Shown: piece after piece, positions 1 to 7,499 of the stretch | How positions within the stretch are numbered: the stretch's first letter is position 1 | Layout: every line of letters starts with the position of its first letter | Assembly: GCA_050184295.1 (NCBI GenBank) | Contig: JBFXAM010000002.1 | Location: 1 to 64,000 of the forward strand | Source: JBFXAM01 sp050184295 | GTDB taxonomy: Bacteria; Planctomycetota; Phycisphaerae; UBA1845; Fen-1342 | Direction of reading: 5' to 3' | DNA: 64,000 bases | Notes under the pieces: generated by a model | What the model saw: the letters and a program-made list of their open reading frames with translations, nothing else | What the model was told of the DNA's origin: nothing | Databases searched by the model: none | Made by a program: the position numbers and the translations under genes

Positions 1-358
1 GGTCCATCCCCATCATCAGCTCTTCGAGATTCGTGCGGCCGTCGTTGTCGCTGTCGGCGCGGACGGCGGCGAGCTCCTCGGGCGTGAGACAACTGATGTC
101 GAAATCGCCGAGCTCGGGATGGAAGCGGGGCCGACTGCGTTCGTTATTGAGCGCGAGGGCCGTGGAATCGGCGGCCGGCGCCGCCGGCGGCGGCGCCCAG
201 CTCGCATGCGCGAGCCACGCCGATCCCGCCAGCGCGCACGCCCGGCACAGCGCCGCAAGTCGCGCGGCGCCGCGGCGCGCCGCCCCATACCGCGCGGCGC
301 GCTGTGCGGAGCGGCGCTGGCCGTGAACGCGTCTGGATGGCTCAACCAAGCGGCTCAC
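1..358 (-). CDS. Secreted Ca-loop protein, 3' part cut by window edge
   Basis: Only the N-terminal ~119 residues are in the window. A GTG at 358 lies 3 bases after the TAG of the upstream lipoprotein gene, with GGAG inside that gene's last codons and 6 bases of spacing, so translation is probably coupled. The translation starts VSRLVEPSRR, then an Arg-rich stretch, then a hydrophobic run (LAALCRACALAGSAWLAHA) typical of a signal peptide. The mature part has FHPELGDFDISCL and the acidic loop DSDNDGRTNLEEL, which resembles a thrombospondin type-3 or EF-hand calcium loop. No family can be named from this fragment. It is inferred to be an exported partner of the large lipoprotein encoded just upstream. 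Confidence 0.7.
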   Translation of the reverse strand, partial: MSRLVEPSRRVHGQRRSAQRAARYGAARRGAARLAALCRACALAGSAWLAHASWAPPPAAPAADSTALALNNERSRPRFHPELGDFDISCLTPEELAAVRADSDNDGRTNLEELMMGMD

Positions 359-361
359 GCG

Positions 362-3300
362 CTACTCCACCAGCAGGCGGATGATCGCGTTGCCCGTGAG
401 ATCGCCGAGGTCGCCGCGGAGCTGAATCGTATTCAGCGCCGCAACGTCGCCGCCGGCGAGGTTGCTGTACGAATAAGCCTCCAGCAACCGCATCGTGTCG
501 CAGCCAAACATGCAGGTCTGGCGGATGAACTGCACAAATCCCTCGACAAACAGCACGTCGCCGGGGCGCATCGTGAAGGTCGCCGAGCGCGTCGTGCTGT
601 AGCCGCGGAAGAGATCCTCGCCGAGCGAGCAGCGGTCGCCGCAGGCGCGCGGGCAGTCCACGTCGTTCTGCGTGAACAGCGTCGTGCCGCCTTGTCCATT
701 CAGATTGGCGGTGAAATTCCACTGCCAGCGGCTGCCGTCCTCGTTGTTGTCGCAATCGCCGATGTCGGTGAATTGCCAGCTCCGGACCGAGACCGTCACG
801 CGGATGCTGGGACCGAGCGGCTCACTGTCCTGGCTGTCGCGCCGACCATCGCCATCCGTATCCGCGTCGCGCGGATCGGTGCCGGCGGTGCGCTCGGTCA
901 GGTCGGTCCACCCGTCGAGGTCCGTGTCCGCGAAGCGCGGGTCGGGATAGACCTGGCGCGGCGTCTGGAACCCGACCGCGAACACGCGCCAGCCGACCAG
1001 CAATTCCTCGGCGTCGAAGATGCCGTCGCCGTCGGTGTCGCGGCTGTTGAGGTTCGTGCCATAGCGTGCCGAGCCCGTGCCGTTGAGCACGAAGCCGGGG
1101 TAGATGAGGCCGAAGTCGACGTAGCTCTCAAAGCGATCGAACTCATTGAAGTCCGAGAGCCCGTCGCAATCGGTGTCTTCGCGCGTCGGGTCGCTGCCGA
1201 TCAGCCGCTCGACCAGGTCGGGCAGGCCGTCGAGATCGGTGTCGGCGACGAACTTGTTGGAGCGGACGTTGCGCACGGTTGGAGTGCAGAGAGGATTGCT
1301 CACGCTGACCGTCCAACCGAGGAATTCCTCCTCCGCGTCGCTCAATCCGTCCAGGTCCGTGTCGCGGAAGTCGTCGCTGTCATTCGGATTCACCGGATTG
1401 CCGCCGAGATCGCGCTCCTGTCCGTCGGGGCGGGTGTCGCCGTCGTGGTCGGGATTGAGCGGATTCGTCCGCACGATGACGCCGAAGTCGACCTGGTCGT
1501 CCGGCTGCCGCGCCGAGTCCAGAACGCGGTTTGGACCCAGCAGAATCACAACGCCGCCGAGCGGGTGCGGGTTCCCCGGCGGGTTGTACGCCTGGCTTCC
1601 GACCAGCACCTTCTGGATGTCGTCGCCGAGCGCTTCCGTGTCGCACACGTTGTTCGCGCCGGCGCGGATGCTCGCGGCAACCGTGTAGCCGAAGAGCTCC
1701 TCGTGGTCGTCGATGCCGTCGATGTCGCTGTCCGCGAGTCGTGGATTGCTGGAGATCACGTTGTTGGCGGCGCCGGGACCGAAGATCACCTCGAGCTGAT
1801 CCATCGGAATCTGACCGGCGCCGGTGCCGAACAGTCGGCGCAGATCCTGCTCCTGCCAATCCGTCAGGCCGTCGCCGTCCGAATCGCTGCGACTCGGGTC
1901 GGGTCGAATCTCGGTCAGCAGGCCGCCGGTGATTCCGACCGACCAGCCGACGCGCACCTCGGCGAAGTCGTCGAGCGTATCGTCGTCGCTGTCGTCGTCG
2001 ATGTCCGAGCTGCGCTCCTGGAACTCCTCCTGCGCGAGCAGCCCGTCGCGGTCCTGATCCTGGAGGAACGCGAGCGAGATGTCGTCGCCGGGCAGCAACA
2101 GGATCTCACCGAAGTTGGCGCCCGCCGGCAGGTTGCGGTCGAAGAACACCGCCCAGACGCGCTGGAAGTCGCCGCTGCGGCGATTCTCGAAGCGCACGAG
2201 CACTTCCTTGCCGGTAATCGGACGGCTGCCGCAAGCCCGGCTCACGAGCACGTCATCGCCTTGGGGCACCGTGTCGATAAAGCCGTTCGGGCCGGGGCCG
2301 ATCACGCGGATGCCGGGGAGCGAGGGTGATCCGACGGGAGCGAGCTGCACGTCGTCGCCCTCTGCCATCGTGTCGACGACGCCATTGCCGCCGATGAACG
2401 GGTTGGCGATGCCGTCGGGCCGGCCGGTTTGGCCGGGGAACATTGCGACGTCGTCACCGCCGGGGAAGCTGTCGATGACGCCGTCCGGGCCGGGGCCGAT
2501 GATGGCCTGTCCGGGCGTGACCGGGTCGCCGAGCTGAACGAGCTGCACGTCATCGTCGCGTACGACGGTATCCGCGGTTCCATTTCCGCCGAGCTCGGGT
2601 TCGCGTACGGACTCGGGCGTGTCGGTGTCGCACGTCGGGCTTGTCTCGTACCCGGTCGTCACCTCACGCCGGTCGTCGCTCTCCGGAACCGAGTCGAGCA
2701 CGCCGTTCGGGCCGGCGGTGATGATGACATCCTGCGGGAGCAGCCCCTGCGTGCCGCGCGGAACGACCTGGAGGTCATCGCCTGCGGCGGGCGTATCGGC
2801 GCGGAAGTTCGGGCCGGCCACGAGCGAGTCGGGCTCGCGCTGATTCTTGGAGTAGCCCAGAATGTCCTGAAGCACGTAGTCCATGGGGATGCCGACGACG
2901 CGGCCGCGGGCGTCGAAGCCGCCGACGAATCCGCCGCCGACGATGTTCTCCGTGTCGTACTGGCCGTTGAGCGCGACGAGCACGCGAATCGGGTCGCCGT
3001 CGCCGCGGTCGATGACAATGCCGGCCGAGCGGTCGCGCGCCTCCTGCGAGGAGAAGGCGAAATTGCGGCCGAACTCGTCGGTCATGTCGAAGTTCGCGAT
3101 CTTGAACACGAGTCCGCGCGGCGAACCCATCAGGTCTTCGACCAGCGCGGGGAAGATCTCGCGGTTGGAGAAGATCAGCGGGCCGCGCTCGGGAACCAGC
3201 GGTCCGAGGTTCAGCACAAGATCATTGCCGGTGATGAGCGTGCTGCTCGGAAGCAGCGTCGCGATCGGCAGGTAATCGACGAGGCTGAAGCGGCTGCGCT

Positions 3301-5038
3301 GGAGCACGCTGAGCTCGAGATTGCTGATGCTGAACGCGATCTCGCCGGCGTTCTCCACGACCACGTCCACGTCCATGCTCGCGCCTTCGATCGAGCGCGT
3401 GACGCTGCTGTTGCGGCTGAACTGGCGGCCCTTGTTGAGCGATTCCTCGAAGGTGCGCTGCGACTCCTGCGACGACTCCCGGCTCGTCTGACTGGTGTGG
3501 GAGTCCTGCCAGTTCCACTTGTAGCCGCCCTCGACGCCGATCGTCAGGCTCGGATCCTTGGAAATCTCGGCTTCGACATTGCCCTTGATGAACGCCTCGC
3601 GGGCCGTCTCGGTGGTCTCGCTGTCGCTCGTGCTGAACTTGGTCGAGTCGCTCTCCGCGAGCGCCGTGCGCGAACTGGACTCGATCGACTGTGTCTCGCC
3701 TTGCTCGTCCGTGAACGAGTAGCGCTCGTCCAGCCCGAGTCGCACGAGCCCGACGCGGATGCGCGGGCGCGGCAGGTCGGCGACGCGCGGATCGCGGAAC
3801 AGCTCGTTGACTTCGCGGCCGTCGGAGAGGCCGTCGCCGTCGGTGTCCGCGAGCGTCGGGGAGGTCTTGTACAGCGCGACTTCGAGCCCGTCGTCGATCG
3901 TGTCCTCGTCGCTGTCCTGATCGGTGAGATTCGAAAACGTGATGTTCCACTCATCGCCGTCGCTGATCGTGTCGCCGTCCGAGTCCTTCAGACGCGGGTC
4001 GCTGCGATTGCGGAACTCGTCGAGATCGGTGACCTCGTCGCCGTCGGTGTCCGCGAGCGTCGGATCGCTCGTGACGGTGTACGCGTCGATGTCGCCGTTC
4101 ACGCGGCGGATGTTGACCGCCCAACCCTTCTGCTCCAGCGCGTCGGACAGTCCGTCGCCATCCGTATCCGGCCCACCGTTGATCGGCGGCGTACCGGCAA
4201 ACTGCGTCCGGGTGGGATTCACGAGAATGTCCGGCGGTGCGATGACGTTGCCGGCGAGATCCTGGATGTTCGTCACGATCAGCTCATAGGTGAGCTCGTT
4301 CTGCGACGACGTGTTGAGCGTGACGGTCGTGAAGTCGCGGCCCATCTTCGCGCTCTGCACGAGCAGCACGCCCGATTCCGAGTTCACGTTCGCCTGCACG
4401 ATGCTGTAGCTCGACGTGGACGCCGCCCCGCCGAACACCGGCTCGTTAAACGTCACCAGCACGGTCGTGTTGCTGGTCGACACGGCGCTGACGACGCGCG
4501 GCGGACCGGGGACGATGTTCGCCTGGGGGCAGTTGCCGGAACCGCAGTAGTCGACGATGACGCGGATGAAGCCGTTCGGGCACTGCGTCAGGCTGACGTT
4601 GAAGTTCGGGATCATGTCGATCCAGATGCGCCCCTCGTTCTGCAAGAGCAGGTTCCACGTGTCCGCCGGAATCACGACGCGCGCCTCGGCGGCAGGCACC
4701 GTGCAATCGCCGGCGCCGGTGTTGAAGACCGTCCCGAGCGGAGCGTCGTTCAGCTCGATGTTGAACCACTCGTTGTCCGCGCTCAGGTCGGCAGACGCCA
4801 TGAACCCGAGCGTGACGTCGGTCTCGGTCGGCGGCGGCGATTCGATCGTGAACGTGAAGACGCTCGCGCCGGTCGTCAGCGGGAGCACGCCGGAGTCGAA
4901 AGGCGGACCGGCATCCCCGAGTTGCGCGCTCTTGTTGGAGCCGTTGAGCGACGCAGGGTCCGTCGGCAATTGGCAGGAGATCAGCCCGAACATGAGCGCC
5001 GCAACCACGATGCCGAATGTGCTGTTTCGAATCTGCAC
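362..5038 (-). CDS. Giant lipoprotein with TSP3 repeats and protective-antigen-like middle
   Basis: 1558 residues. The GTG at 5038 is chosen because GGAGG stands 7 bases upstream; the open frame runs further 5' without a better start. The N-terminus is a lipoprotein signal ending LISC, with the cysteine at about residue 22. From about 290 to 430 there are thrombospondin type-3 calcium loops (DTDGDGLSDALEQKGWAV, then further DTDGD loops). Residues about 430-700 hold a Ser/Thr-rich stretch, GNVEAEIS, EGGYKWNW, another long Ser/Glu stretch, and VVVENAGEIAFSISNLE. The order and spacing recall the pore-forming domain of Bacillus binary-toxin B components. Residues about 740-935 carry repeats of the form GPDGVIDSxPxGDDV. 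More TSP3 loops follow to about 1400, and the end is a beta-rich domain. The protein is probably anchored to a membrane and calcium-stabilised. The toxin-like reading is an inference from motif pattern alone. Confidence 0.88.
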   Translation of the reverse strand: MQIRNSTFGIVVAALMFGLISCQLPTDPASLNGSNKSAQLGDAGPPFDSGVLPLTTGASVFTFTIESPPPTETDVTLGFMASADLSADNEWFNIELNDAPLGTVFNTGAGDCTVPAAEARVVIPADTWNLLLQNEGRIWIDMIPNFNVSLTQCPNGFIRVIVDYCGSGNCPQANIVPGPPRVVSAVSTSNTTVLVTFNEPVFGGAASTSSYSIVQANVNSESGVLLVQSAKMGRDFTTVTLNTSSQNELTYELIVTNIQDLAGNVIAPPDILVNPTRTQFAGTPPINGGPDTDGDGLSDALEQKGWAVNIRRVNGDIDAYTVTSDPTLADTDGDEVTDLDEFRNRSDPRLKDSDGDTISDGDEWNITFSNLTDQDSDEDTIDDGLEVALYKTSPTLADTDGDGLSDGREVNELFRDPRVADLPRPRIRVGLVRLGLDERYSFTDEQGETQSIESSSRTALAESDSTKFSTSDSETTETAREAFIKGNVEAEISKDPSLTIGVEGGYKWNWQDSHTSQTSRESSQESQRTFEESLNKGRQFSRNSSVTRSIEGASMDVDVVVENAGEIAFSISNLELSVLQRSRFSLVDYLPIATLLPSSTLITGNDLVLNLGPLVPERGPLIFSNREIFPALVEDLMGSPRGLVFKIANFDMTDEFGRNFAFSSQEARDRSAGIVIDRGDGDPIRVLVALNGQYDTENIVGGGFVGGFDARGRVVGIPMDYVLQDILGYSKNQREPDSLVAGPNFRADTPAAGDDLQVVPRGTQGLLPQDVIITAGPNGVLDSVPESDDRREVTTGYETSPTCDTDTPESVREPELGGNGTADTVVRDDDVQLVQLGDPVTPGQAIIGPGPDGVIDSFPGGDDVAMFPGQTGRPDGIANPFIGGNGVVDTMAEGDDVQLAPVGSPSLPGIRVIGPGPNGFIDTVPQGDDVLVSRACGSRPITGKEVLVRFENRRSGDFQRVWAVFFDRNLPAGANFGEILLLPGDDISLAFLQDQDRDGLLAQEEFQERSSDIDDDSDDDTLDDFAEVRVGWSVGITGGLLTEIRPDPSRSDSDGDGLTDWQEQDLRRLFGTGAGQIPMDQLEVIFGPGAANNVISSNPRLADSDIDGIDDHEELFGYTVAASIRAGANNVCDTEALGDDIQKVLVGSQAYNPPGNPHPLGGVVILLGPNRVLDSARQPDDQVDFGVIVRTNPLNPDHDGDTRPDGQERDLGGNPVNPNDSDDFRDTDLDGLSDAEEEFLGWTVSVSNPLCTPTVRNVRSNKFVADTDLDGLPDLVERLIGSDPTREDTDCDGLSDFNEFDRFESYVDFGLIYPGFVLNGTGSARYGTNLNSRDTDGDGIFDAEELLVGWRVFAVGFQTPRQVYPDPRFADTDLDGWTDLTERTAGTDPRDADTDGDGRRDSQDSEPLGPSIRVTVSVRSWQFTDIGDCDNNEDGSRWQWNFTANLNGQGGTTLFTQNDVDCPRACGDRCSLGEDLFRGYSTTRSATFTMRPGDVLFVEGFVQFIRQTCMFGCDTMRLLEAYSYSNLAGGDVAALNTIQLRGDLGDLTGNAIIRLLVE

Positions 5039-5584
5039 GACGAATCCTCCGCGGAAACCGCGAACTGTTGGCCTGCTGTGTAACCGAGACGCGCGCTCGC
5101 CGGACGCTCGCGCTTCCGACACAAGTCTCTACACCCCGGTGTCTTGCGCGCCTGGGGCGAACAAAGCCACGACTAATCAAGACTCTGAAAGGCCCGCCAC
5201 GAACTGCTCGACTGCACGCGAAGCCGCCGCCCAAGTGCGCCGAGAAGGCGCGCAACGCGGCCGCGAAACTTCACCGTTACGACTACATTCGCAAAAACTC
5301 GCCCAGCGCGCGCGCCCAATAAAATTTCCACCGCAACGCCGATTCCACATGTCCGACCCGCGCCCGTTCCTTCCGCGCACTCACGTCGCCGACCACCGGC
5401 CAGCCGCGCCAGTTCGTCACACGCCTAGGGACGAGCGCGCCGCCACAAAACCACGCCACCGCCACTTCGTGCGAAACACTACGGTAGCACGCCACCGCGC
5501 TCCGTGCTCTAATCTCCCATCCACACGCCGTTCACGGACGGACGGCGGACGCCCCACGGATACCCTCGTCGGAAGATCCGCTCG
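5039..5584. other. Divergent intergenic region, no gene seen
   Basis: Between the minus-strand lipoprotein gene and the plus-strand GHL10 gene. It should contain both promoters and the lipoprotein RBS (GGAGG at 5046-5050). I found no convincing ORF with a ribosome site and no strong -35/-10 pair. Confidence 0.5.
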
Positions 5585-6874
5585 ATGAAGCGATCACGCC
5601 CGCGCCGCCGACGCACTGACCGCGTCCGCTACTACCGCGCCGTCCTGCCCGCGCTCCTGATCGCGTGGCTGCTTGCCGGCGCGCTCGCCTCCGGGTGCGC
5701 CGAGCGAGTCCTCGCCCGGCGCGAGCCCGCGGCCGCCACCCACACGACGCCTCGGCTGGTCGACGAACGTTTCCCCGCCGCCCGCGCCGCGCGCCCGCTA
5801 CCGCGGACGGTCCGCGCGATCTGGGTCGCACGCTTTCACTACCGCTACCCCGACGATGTGCGCACCATTATCCGCAACTGCGCCGCGTTGGGCGCCAACA
5901 CCATCCTGTGGCAGGTGCGCGGCGAAGGCACGGTCAGCTATCGCTCGCGGCTCGAACCGTGGAGCAAGGAGTTCAGCTACCGCGACCCGGGCTTCGATCC
6001 GCTCGCGGTGGCCGTGGACGAGGCCCATCGCCAAGAACTTCGCATCGAGGCGTGGATGAACGTGCTGCCCGGCTGGCGCGGCAGCTCGCCGCCGCCGATT
6101 CGCGAGCAACTCTATCACCAGCATCCGGACTGGTTTCTGCGCGACGGGGCGGGACGGCTGCAAACCGCCGGCGATTTCTACCTGCTGCTGAACCCGTGCC
6201 TTCCCGAGGTCCGCGCCCACCTCGTGGCGCTGGCGGACGAGCTGCTGGCGAATTACGCCCTCGACGGGATTCACCTCGACTACGTTCGCTATGCATGGGA
6301 AACGACGCCGAAGGCCCGGCAGCGCTACCCCCGCGATGCGCGAACGCTGGAGCTCTACGCGCGCCAGACCGGTCGCCACCCCGACGACGACGCGCGCGCC
6401 TGGGATGTGTGGCGCGCCAACCAGCTCACACGCCTCGTGAACGAGATACGCGCCGCGCTGGACCGCCGCCGACCGGGCGCGACGCTGACGGCTGCGGTGA
6501 AACCCGACCCGCGCGACGCGTACGAGAACTACTTCCAAAACGCCGCCGGCTGGCTGCGCGAGGGGTTGCTCGACGCGATCATGCCCATGAGCTACACGAA
6601 ACGCGCTGACGCGCTTGAGCGCTTCATCGCCGCCTATCGAACCGCCGCCCCCGGCGGCCGGATCGTGCCCGGACTCGGTGTGTATCTGCACGACGATGCC
6701 GCCGCGACGCGGGAGCAACTCCGATTGTGCGAGCGCTGGGGCGGCGACTACGCGCTCTTTTCGTACGAATCGCTGCACGCCACCGCCGCCGATCGCCCGC
6801 GCGGCCCCAGCGCCGAAACACAGTCGCTCCGTACCGCCCGGCGGGAGCTTCTTCAGGCATCGTTGGGGCGATGA
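5585..6874 (+). CDS. GHL10-family (DUF187/YngK-like) glycosidase-like lipoprotein
   Basis: 429 residues. The basic N-terminus is followed by a hydrophobic helix ending LASGC, a lipobox with Cys near residue 38. The rest matches the GHL10/DUF187 family, a TIM-barrel glycoside-hydrolase-like group: RAIWVARFHY, then an ordered barrel with NTILWQVRGEG, RIEAWMNVLPG, GIHLDYVRYAW and AIMPMSYTKR. The Asp of HLDYVRY and the acidic residues around it are in positions expected for the family's active cleft. The substrate is unknown; relatives act on cell-wall or exopolysaccharide. The length is normal for a single-domain member. It stands alone, with about 320 bases to the feo operon downstream. Confidence 0.88.
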   Translation: MKRSRPRRRRTDRVRYYRAVLPALLIAWLLAGALASGCAERVLARREPAAATHTTPRLVDERFPAARAARPLPRTVRAIWVARFHYRYPDDVRTIIRNCAALGANTILWQVRGEGTVSYRSRLEPWSKEFSYRDPGFDPLAVAVDEAHRQELRIEAWMNVLPGWRGSSPPPIREQLYHQHPDWFLRDGAGRLQTAGDFYLLLNPCLPEVRAHLVALADELLANYALDGIHLDYVRYAWETTPKARQRYPRDARTLELYARQTGRHPDDDARAWDVWRANQLTRLVNEIRAALDRRRPGATLTAAVKPDPRDAYENYFQNAAGWLREGLLDAIMPMSYTKRADALERFIAAYRTAAPGGRIVPGLGVYLHDDAAATREQLRLCERWGGDYALFSYESLHATAADRPRGPSAETQSLRTARRELLQASLGR

Positions 6875-7094
6875 CATCCGCGAGTGGTCCATACCGAACT
6901 GGGTTGGCCTATTGGCACATCAGAATCCGCCGCGCGAAGTGGTGGGTCCAAATCGTCGAAGTCACCCGCCGAGGACGCAACCAATCGCTGACGCAGGGAC
7001 CGTCCGCGCGGTCGGGCCGCGGACTCGGCACGTCGTTTCAATTCGCAACCGCGCGCGGGATGCGCGCCTTCCTTCAGCGGTTTTCAAACCGGGC

Positions 7095-7138
7095 TTGACG
7101 GTCCCGGATTCTGCCCGCATAATTGATTGAGATATCAA
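7095..7138 (+). promoter_or_regulatory. Likely sigma-70 promoter and overlapping palindrome for feoAB
   Basis: TTGACG at 7095-7100 and CATAAT at 7118-7123 are separated by 17 bases, a near-consensus promoter in otherwise very GC-rich DNA. TTGAT (7123-7127) and ATCAA (7134-7138) form an inverted repeat starting at the end of the -10 box, where a repressor would block transcription. Because the operon is for ferrous iron uptake, a Fur- or DtxR-type iron repressor site is a reasonable inference, but the sequence does not match a specific consensus closely enough to name the regulator. Confidence 0.6.
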
Positions 7139-7191
7139 ACAACCGGTCGTGCTTTCATCGACCGGTAAAATCGCCGAACGGAGTGCCCCCC

Positions 7192-7425
7192 GTGTCGCTC
7201 GCACGTACACCGCTCGCTCTTCCAGTCCGCGTCGTGCGCGTTCGCGACACCGGACCGGCGTGCTATCGTCTGATGGAGATGGGATTTATCGAAGGCGCCG
7301 AGGTGCGCATCCTGGGCCGGGCCCCACTTGGCGATCCGCTCCGCATTCGAGTCGGCGACTACGAGCTTTCCGTGCGCGCGAGCGAGGCCGAACTCGTCGA
7401 GGTCTCGCACTCGCTCGCGGTGTGA
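7192..7425 (+). CDS. feoA: FeoA-domain protein of ferrous iron transport
   Basis: 77 residues from the GTG at 7192, which has GGAG 8 bases upstream. An in-frame TTG at 7123 lies on the promoter, so it is not used here. The sequence VRVVRVRDTGPACYRLMEMGFIEGAEVRI then LGDPLRIRVGDYELSVRASEA is the SH3-like FeoA fold: a conserved Met/Leu-Met-Gly-Phe turn and a closing strand with the ExxxVEV ending. FeoA is a small cytoplasmic protein needed for, or modulating, FeoB. It sits 74 bases before feoB in the same direction and shares the promoter at 7095. Confidence 0.93.
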   Translation: MSLARTPLALPVRVVRVRDTGPACYRLMEMGFIEGAEVRILGRAPLGDPLRIRVGDYELSVRASEAELVEVSHSLAV

Positions 7426-7499
7426 ACGACATGGCTACGGCGGCTGGCGTCGCGGGCGCGGCGTGCGACCGCGCTCCGTGGATCAGCGTGTAATCGTCC

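Noticed and set aside
119..5083. Long plus-strand frames of 736 and 884 residues (119-2329 and 2429-5083)
   Set aside because: They are antisense to the lipoprotein gene, have no RBS or domain, and their composition (Arg/Ala/Val/Asp in short repeats) is the shadow of high third-position GC.
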